NCBI RefSeq assembly: GCF_013815995.1
Contig: NZ_JACDFE010000009.1
Span: 1 to 40,162 of the forward strand
From: Sporichthya sp.
Lineage (GTDB): Bacteria > Actinomycetota > Actinomycetes > Sporichthyales > Sporichthyaceae
Direction: 5' to 3'
Length of the DNA: 40,162 nucleotides
Within the stretch, counting starts at the first letter, position 1; each line of letters starts with the position of its first letter. Position numbers and translations under genes: made by a program. This document shows, piece after piece, positions 35,562 through 40,162 of the stretch. The notes under the pieces were generated by a model. The model saw nothing but the letters and a program-made list of their open reading frames with translations, was not told the DNA's origin and ran no database searches.

Positions 35562-37661
35562 ATGAGCGGTCGTACCCGTAAGACGCGGATGCGCAAGGCA
35601 ACAGCGGGCACCGGTGCCGCGCTGGCCCTGGTGCTGAGCTACGGCACGGTGACCGGTGGCGTCGGCCAGGCGGCGGCGAGCGAGCTGCCGCAGTTCTCCG
35701 ACTGCGACGAGTTCACCGCGTACATGCGCAGCATGGCCGAGTCCGAGGTCACCGCGTACGGGCTCGGCGGCGGGCCGATGATGTACAAGACCGCGCCGAT
35801 GACCGCCGAGGGCTCCCCCGCCTCGGACTCCCGCGCCGGCGCCGCACCGAGCGCCGCGGTCGGGAATGGCCCGACCGGGACCAATACCCAGGAGCGCGGG
35901 GTCGACGAGCCCGACATCGCCAAGATCGACGGCACCCGGGTTCTGAGCCTGGTCAACGGCAAGCTCACCGTCGTCGACGCCTCGGGCAGCAAGCCCGAGC
36001 TGGCCTCGACCCACACCTTTCCGGAGAACGAGTATCCGAGCGAGCTGATGGTGCTCGGCGGACACCGGGTGATGGTGCTCGGCACCGGCTACGAGCAGCA
36101 GGACCCGGCGGCCGACGAAGCCGCCGGCAAGCGCGCGCCCGGGTTCGCGCCGGAGTACTACCGGCCGGCCACCTCCTACGTCGTGCTGACCGTGCTCGAC
36201 CTGACCAACGCGACCCGGCCCAAGCTGGTCCGCACCGAGAAGATCACCGGCAGCTACATCACCGGCCGGCTCACCGACGGCGTCGCCCGCATCGTGCTGA
36301 CCAGCCAGCCGCGTATCGCCTTCAGCTCCCCGCGCGAGGGCGAGCCGGAGACGCTCGCGCTGGCCCGCAACAAGAAGGCCGTCCGCGATGCGAAGGCCGA
36401 GGACTTCCTGCCCGAGCGCCAGGTCTTCGACAAGGCCGGCAAGCTGCTCCGCAAGGTACCGCTGATGGGCTGTGGCGCGGTGCGTCACCCGTCCGTGCAC
36501 TCCGGGCTCGGCATCATCTCGGTGCTGACGCTGGACACCGCCGACGGCGGTAGCAAGCTGGACAAGGGCCGCGCCGCCGGCGTCGTCAGCAACGGCGAAC
36601 TGGTCTACGCCTCGGCGGACCGCCTCTATGTGGCCACCACCGACGGCGGCTGGAACTCCCCGCGCCCGATCGACGTGACCACCAACTCTCCGCGTGAGCA
36701 GGAGACCCGCACCCGGATCCACGCGTTCAACGTGACCGGCCGCAACGACAGCCCGTACGTGGCGACCGGCTCAGTGCCCGGCTTCCTGTTCGGGCGCTGG
36801 GCGCTCTCGGAGTATGGGGGCAAGCTGCGGGTGGCCACCACCACCGGCCAGCCGTGGGCGCCGCCGGAGGGCGCGCAGTCCCAGAGCAGCGTGATCGTGC
36901 TCGGCGAGCGCGGCGACGAGTTGCGCAAGCTGGGCTCAGTCTCGGGGCTCGGCAAGGGCGAGCAGATCCGCGCCGTCCGCTGGTTCGACGACCTGGCCGC
37001 CGTGGTGACCTTCCGTCAGACCGACCCGCTGTACCTGGTCGACCTCGCCGACCCGGCACACCCCGCGATCCGCGGCGAGCTGAAGGTCAACGGCTACTCG
37101 GCCTACCTGCACCCGGTCGGCGGCGACCGGCTGCTGGGCGTCGGCCAGGACGCCGACGACACCGGCCGGGTCACCGGCCTGCAGATCTCCTCCTTCGACC
37201 TGCGCAACCTGGCCAAGCCGACCCGCACGGCGGCCCTCGGCTACGGCCGCGGCTACACCGACGTCGAGAACGACTCCCGCGCGTTCACCTACCTGCCCGG
37301 CAAGCGCCTCGCGGTGCTGCCGGCCTGGGTGACGCAGAAGGTGCCGTGCCCGCCGGACGCCCAGTGCCTGTCGGCGGACGGCAAGCCCACCTTCGTCGGC
37401 GAGATCCAGGTGCCGGCCGCGCTCGGGATCATCGTGGGTGCCGACGGGACGTTGAAGAAGGCGGGCAAGTTCGTCGCCGACTCCTACATCGTCCGTGTTC
37501 TGGCGATCGGCGACCGCCTGGTCGCGATCACCGGGAACTCCATCGTCTTCCTGAACCCGGACACCTTCGCCCCGACAGGCTCCGTGAAGATCGCTCAGGA
37601 CCAGCCGAAGGCGGTTCCGATGGAGGACACCGCCTCCGTCTCCCCGCCGCCGTCGCGCTGA
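35562..37661 (+). CDS. Exported beta-propeller domain protein, copy 2
   Basis: A 699-residue paralogue of the preceding gene. A basic N-terminus and hydrophobic stretch ending near GQAAAS (about 40) form a signal peptide. GTNTQERGVDEPDIAKIDG (106-124) is the family signature, with RQTDPLYLVDL and GYSAYLHPVGGDRLLGVGQD later. The four-Cys pattern (Cys48 in DCD, LMGCGA, CPPDAQC) matches copy 1. The linker is far shorter. ATG 35562 is chosen; a GTG at 35553 is possible. The two genes probably arose by tandem duplication and are transcribed together. Function is unknown. Confidence 0.88.
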   Translation: MSGRTRKTRMRKATAGTGAALALVLSYGTVTGGVGQAAASELPQFSDCDEFTAYMRSMAESEVTAYGLGGGPMMYKTAPMTAEGSPASDSRAGAAPSAAVGNGPTGTNTQERGVDEPDIAKIDGTRVLSLVNGKLTVVDASGSKPELASTHTFPENEYPSELMVLGGHRVMVLGTGYEQQDPAADEAAGKRAPGFAPEYYRPATSYVVLTVLDLTNATRPKLVRTEKITGSYITGRLTDGVARIVLTSQPRIAFSSPREGEPETLALARNKKAVRDAKAEDFLPERQVFDKAGKLLRKVPLMGCGAVRHPSVHSGLGIISVLTLDTADGGSKLDKGRAAGVVSNGELVYASADRLYVATTDGGWNSPRPIDVTTNSPREQETRTRIHAFNVTGRNDSPYVATGSVPGFLFGRWALSEYGGKLRVATTTGQPWAPPEGAQSQSSVIVLGERGDELRKLGSVSGLGKGEQIRAVRWFDDLAAVVTFRQTDPLYLVDLADPAHPAIRGELKVNGYSAYLHPVGGDRLLGVGQDADDTGRVTGLQISSFDLRNLAKPTRTAALGYGRGYTDVENDSRAFTYLPGKRLAVLPAWVTQKVPCPPDAQCLSADGKPTFVGEIQVPAALGIIVGADGTLKKAGKFVADSYIVRVLAIGDRLVAITGNSIVFLNPDTFAPTGSVKIAQDQPKAVPMEDTASVSPPPSR

Positions 37662-37702
37662 TCACTCACCGCCCCACCCGGACGTTGCGGTTGGATGCAT
37701 CT

Positions 37703-38914
37703 ATGGCGACGCGTTCCTGGGTGCCCGTGCCCGAGGGGTCCGACTTTCCGCTGCAGAACCTGCCCTATGGGGTGTTCTCCACCTCCGGTTCGGAACGCCG
37801 GTGCGGGGTGGCCATTGGTGAGCACGTGCTGGACCTGGCCCCGGTGCTCGGGGACCAGAGCTTCGCGGCGCCGTCGCTGAACGGCTTCCTGGCGGCGGGG
37901 CGGGCCCGGTGGGAACAGGTCCGCCGGTCGCTGACCAGCTTCCTGTCCGACCCCTCGCACGCGATCGATGTCGAGCCACATCTGATTGCGCGTCAGGATG
38001 CCACGCTGCACCTGCCGTTCGAAGTCGCCGACTACGTCGACTTCTACGCCTCCGAGCACCACGCGATCAACGTCGGCCGGATGTTCCGGCCGGACGCCGA
38101 TCCGTTGACGCCGAACTGGAAGCATCTGCCGATCGGGTATCACGGCCGGGCGGGGACGGTCGTGGTGTCGGGCACCGAGGTGGTGCGGCCGTGCGGGCAG
38201 CGTAAGGCGCCCGACGCCCCGCCGACCTACGGTCCTTCGCAACGCCTCGACATCGAGGCCGAGGTGGGGTTCGTGGTCGGCGTCGGGTCGGCGCAGGGCA
38301 CCCGGGTGGCCGTCGAGGACTTCCGCGAGCACGTGTTCGGCGTGGTGCTGCTCAACGACTGGTCGGCGCGGGACATCCAGTTCTGGGAGGGCCAGCCGCT
38401 CGGGCCGTTCCTCGGCAAGTCGTTCGCGACTTCGATCTCACCGTGGGTGGTGCCGCTGCAGGCGCTGGAATCAGCCCTGGTCGCTCCCCCGCCGCAGGAC
38501 CCGGAGCCGCTCGGGTACCTGCAGACCGCCGGGCCGACCGCGCTGGACCTGGCCCTCGAGGTCGCCCTCAACGGCCACGTGATCTCCCGGCCGCCGTTCG
38601 CCGGCATGTACTGGACCGCGCCGCAGCAACTGGCCCACCTGACGGTGAACGGGGCCTCGTTGCGCACCGGCGACCTCTACGCCTCCGGCACGGTCTCGGG
38701 ACCTGAACGGGACCAGCGTGGTTGCCTGCTCGAGCTGAGCTGGAACGGCACCGACCCGGTGCACCTGGCCGACGGCACGTCCCGCACGTACCTGTCGGAC
38801 GAGGACACCGTCGTCATCCGCGCGACCGCGCCCGGCGCGGACGGGGTGCGAATCGGCTTCGGCGAGCTCCGAGGAACCGTGCTGCCAGCCGCCCCGGGCG
38901 GAGCCGGCGCCTAA
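37703..38914 (+). CDS. fahA: Fumarylacetoacetase
   Basis: A 403-residue enzyme that hydrolyses fumarylacetoacetate to fumarate and acetoacetate, last step of tyrosine/homogentisate breakdown. An N-terminal SH3-like domain is followed by the FAH domain. Compared with the mouse enzyme, the residues are present: metal Asp113 and base His120 in DFYASEHHA, Arg149 in YHGRA, Glu185 and Glu187 in IEAEVGF, Asp219 in NDWSARDIQ, and Lys240 in FLGKSF. Length is normal. No Shine-Dalgarno is visible before this ATG. No other tyrosine-degradation gene is in the window. It is 41 bases from the beta-propeller stop. Confidence 0.95.
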   Translation: MATRSWVPVPEGSDFPLQNLPYGVFSTSGSERRCGVAIGEHVLDLAPVLGDQSFAAPSLNGFLAAGRARWEQVRRSLTSFLSDPSHAIDVEPHLIARQDATLHLPFEVADYVDFYASEHHAINVGRMFRPDADPLTPNWKHLPIGYHGRAGTVVVSGTEVVRPCGQRKAPDAPPTYGPSQRLDIEAEVGFVVGVGSAQGTRVAVEDFREHVFGVVLLNDWSARDIQFWEGQPLGPFLGKSFATSISPWVVPLQALESALVAPPPQDPEPLGYLQTAGPTALDLALEVALNGHVISRPPFAGMYWTAPQQLAHLTVNGASLRTGDLYASGTVSGPERDQRGCLLELSWNGTDPVHLADGTSRTYLSDEDTVVIRATAPGADGVRIGFGELRGTVLPAAPGGAGA

Positions 38915-38925
38915 GCGACGGCTAC

Positions 38926-39000
38926 ACATCAACGTTGAAACGGGTGGTGCGACTTTCGGTGTCGAGACGCCACACAAGTCACAACGTTGATCTGTGGCCT
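38926..39000. repeat. Nested inverted repeat between fahA and DinB-family gene
   Basis: ATCAACGTTG (38928-38937) and CAACGTTGAT (38982-38991) are perfect reverse complements; both contain the self-palindrome CAACGTTG. The 44-base interior can also fold (GTGG...CCAC with GCGAC/GTCG). It lies between convergent genes, so a bidirectional terminator is possible, but there is no U-run. Confidence 0.55.
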
Positions 39001-39032
39001 GCGGCGACGATGACAATCGGCTTCGGCGTGCC

Positions 39033-39620
39033 TCAGAGGAACCGTGCAGCCAGCGTCTCCAGCCGGGCGCGGTACTCCGGCCAGCTGATCTCGTCGGGCA
39101 GGTTGGGGTTCTCGGCGCGCAGACCGGCCTGGCTGTCGATCAGCTCGCGGACGATGTCGATGTGGCCCGCGTGCCGGTTCGTCTCCGCGACCATGTGCAG
39201 CAGGATCACCTGCAGCGTCACCGGGTTGCGTTCGGCCGGCCACCACGGCACGTGGCCCTCGGCGTCCAGCCCGAGCTCGGCGAAGGTGGCGTCGGCGATC
39301 TCCCAGGACTTCCGGTAGAGCCCGACGATCTCATCACGGGTCTCGTCCGCCTTGGCGTACATGTCGGCGTTGGGATCGCCCTCAAGGTCGTACCAGTCGA
39401 GCTTGATGTCCGTGGCCCGGCCGAAGGTCCAGCCGAAGTAGCCGATCTCGACACCGGCGAGGTGCTTGACCACGCCGAGCAGGTTGGTGCCGGTCGGAGT
39501 CATCGGGCGACGGATGTCGTACTCGGACATCCCCTCCAGCTTCCAGAGCACCGCCTCGCGGATCGTGCGCAGGTAGCGGATCAGGTCGGCCTTGGGCTCG
39601 TAGACGAATTTCTCGGTCAT
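39033..39620 (-). CDS. DinB-family protein (DUF664 type)
   Basis: A 195-residue four-helix-bundle protein. The metal-binding His residues are likely His53 (KHLAGVEIGYFG) and His142/His150/His153 (LHMVAETNRHAGHID), the usual DinB-like pattern. Some relatives are mycothiol- or bacillithiol-dependent transferases, but most have no known activity. GGAGGG precedes the ATG. It diverges from a MerR/TipA-type regulator, which may control it. Confidence 0.87.
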   Translation of the reverse strand: MTEKFVYEPKADLIRYLRTIREAVLWKLEGMSEYDIRRPMTPTGTNLLGVVKHLAGVEIGYFGWTFGRATDIKLDWYDLEGDPNADMYAKADETRDEIVGLYRKSWEIADATFAELGLDAEGHVPWWPAERNPVTLQVILLHMVAETNRHAGHIDIVRELIDSQAGLRAENPNLPDEISWPEYRARLETLAARFL

Positions 39621-39664
39621 CCCTCCACCCTTCCACCGGTCACCGACAACACGCGCGAACTCGC

Positions 39665-39695
39665 TTGACCCTCACGCAGCGTGAGCCCTCACTGT
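39665..39695 (+). promoter_or_regulatory. MerR-type promoter with operator in the spacer
   Basis: TTGACC (-35, 39665-39670) and CACTGT (-10, 39690-39695) are separated by 19 bases containing the palindrome CTCACG-CAG-CGTGAG (39671-39685). This is the over-long spacer of MerR-family promoters. The ATG of the MerR gene begins 6 bases after the -10, so a leaderless transcript is likely. Confidence 0.75.
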
Positions 39696-39701
39696 GTTGG
39701 C

Positions 39702-40162
39702 ATGGACGGGTACACAGTCGGCGAGGTCGCCAAGCTCTCGCGCGTCTCGGTGCGCACCCTGCATCACTACGACGAGCTCGAGCTGCTCACGCCCGCGGGA
39801 CGCAGCCCGGCCGGCTACCGCCTGTACTCCTCCGGCGACCTGTGCCGCCTCCAACAGATCCTGTTCTACCGGGAGCTGGAGTTCTCCCTGGAGGAGATCG
39901 CGGCGATGCTCGCCGACCCGGCCACCGACACCGACGAGCACCTGCGCCGCCAGCATCGCCTGGTGCGCGAGCGGCAGTCCCGCAACGCCGCCCTCCTCGC
40001 CGCGATCGAGAAGGAGATGGAGGCACGACAGATGGGCATCTCGCTCACCCCCGAGGAACAGTTCGAGATCTTCGGCACCGACAAGATCGCCGAGTACCAG
40101 GAGGAGGCCAAGGACAAGTGGGGCGACACCGACGCCTGGCGTGAGTCCCAGCGACGGTCGGC
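39702..40162 (+). CDS. MerR-family regulator, TipA-like (truncated by window end)
   Basis: The first 153 codons are present; the gene runs off the window. The N-terminal winged HTH (YTVGEVAKLSRVSVRTLHHYDELELLTPAGRSPAGYRLYSSGDLCRLQQILFYRELEFSLEEIAAML) is followed by a coiled-coil helix and the start of a TipAS-like effector domain (FGTDKIAEYQEEAKDKWGDTDAWRES). Such proteins sense thiopeptide antibiotics or other ligands and twist their own over-spaced promoter. Its own promoter at 39665-39695 has that design. Confidence 0.92.
   Translation, partial: MDGYTVGEVAKLSRVSVRTLHHYDELELLTPAGRSPAGYRLYSSGDLCRLQQILFYRELEFSLEEIAAMLADPATDTDEHLRRQHRLVRERQSRNAALLAAIEKEMEARQMGISLTPEEQFEIFGTDKIAEYQEEAKDKWGDTDAWRESQRRS

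Overview
The window reads as chromosomal DNA of a high-GC Gram-positive bacterium (class Actinomycetia). GC content is high throughout (about 70% by eye) and codons mostly end in G or C. Other actinobacterial signs are GTG starts, many TetR regulators, a mycofactocin-type SDR, and a gltX / FAH-family / leuB / serA / ilvC-ilvN-ilvB gene order that recalls the mycobacterial chromosome. Nothing in the sequence fixes a genus. I see no transposase, integrase, phage gene or CRISPR array, so this looks like a stable core region with catabolic and regulatory genes interleaved.

Layout. (1) 1-4.05 kb: a trans-sulfuration PLP enzyme, then a SnoaL-like protein, an MpaB-type oxygenase and a TetR regulator on the minus strand. 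These diverge, across an AT-rich composite operator, from a haloalkane dehalogenase. (2) 4.08-6.64 kb: tRNA-Glu(CUC), tRNA-Gln(CUG), glutamyl-tRNA synthetase and an FAH-family hydrolase, transcribed in the order FAH-gltX-tRNA-Gln-tRNA-Glu. (3) 6.68-8.23 kb: two plus-strand genes of uncertain role. (4) 8.24-15.65 kb: cimA with an apparent attenuator, a secreted beta-helix protein, a mycofactocin-type SDR, ilvE and leuB, all minus. (5) 15.7-18.3 kb: an MFS exporter with an unusual C-terminal tail and a divergent TetR gene, separated by twin palindromes. (6) 18.3-25.95 kb: a tightly coupled P450 / acyl-CoA dehydrogenase / Baeyer-Villiger-like monooxygenase / acyl-CoA ligase operon, a divergent HSL-type hydrolase and another TetR. 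(7) 26.2-31.55 kb: serA, ilvC, ilvN, ilvB, with a leader-peptide attenuator in front of ilvB. (8) 31.6-37.66 kb: a sugar-dehydrogenase-like beta-propeller lipoprotein candidate and two tandem exported beta-propeller paralogues. (9) 37.7-40.16 kb: fumarylacetoacetase, a DinB-family protein and a truncated MerR/TipA-type regulator at the window edge.

How the genes work together. CimA makes citramalate for threonine-independent isoleucine synthesis. LeuB can act on leucine and, in this route, citramalate-derived intermediates. IlvB/IlvN, IlvC and IlvE supply the shared branched-chain steps, and SerA starts serine synthesis. Both cimA and ilvB are preceded by a tiny leader ORF with branched-chain codons, a hairpin and an intrinsic terminator. 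In both cases the leader ORF appears to start at the transcription start point (leaderless), which is the most interesting regulatory observation here. The P450-ACAD-BVMO-ligase operon, perhaps with the nearby SDR and hydrolase, looks like a route for oxidising a cyclic or branched aliphatic compound into acyl-CoA; the substrate cannot be told from sequence.
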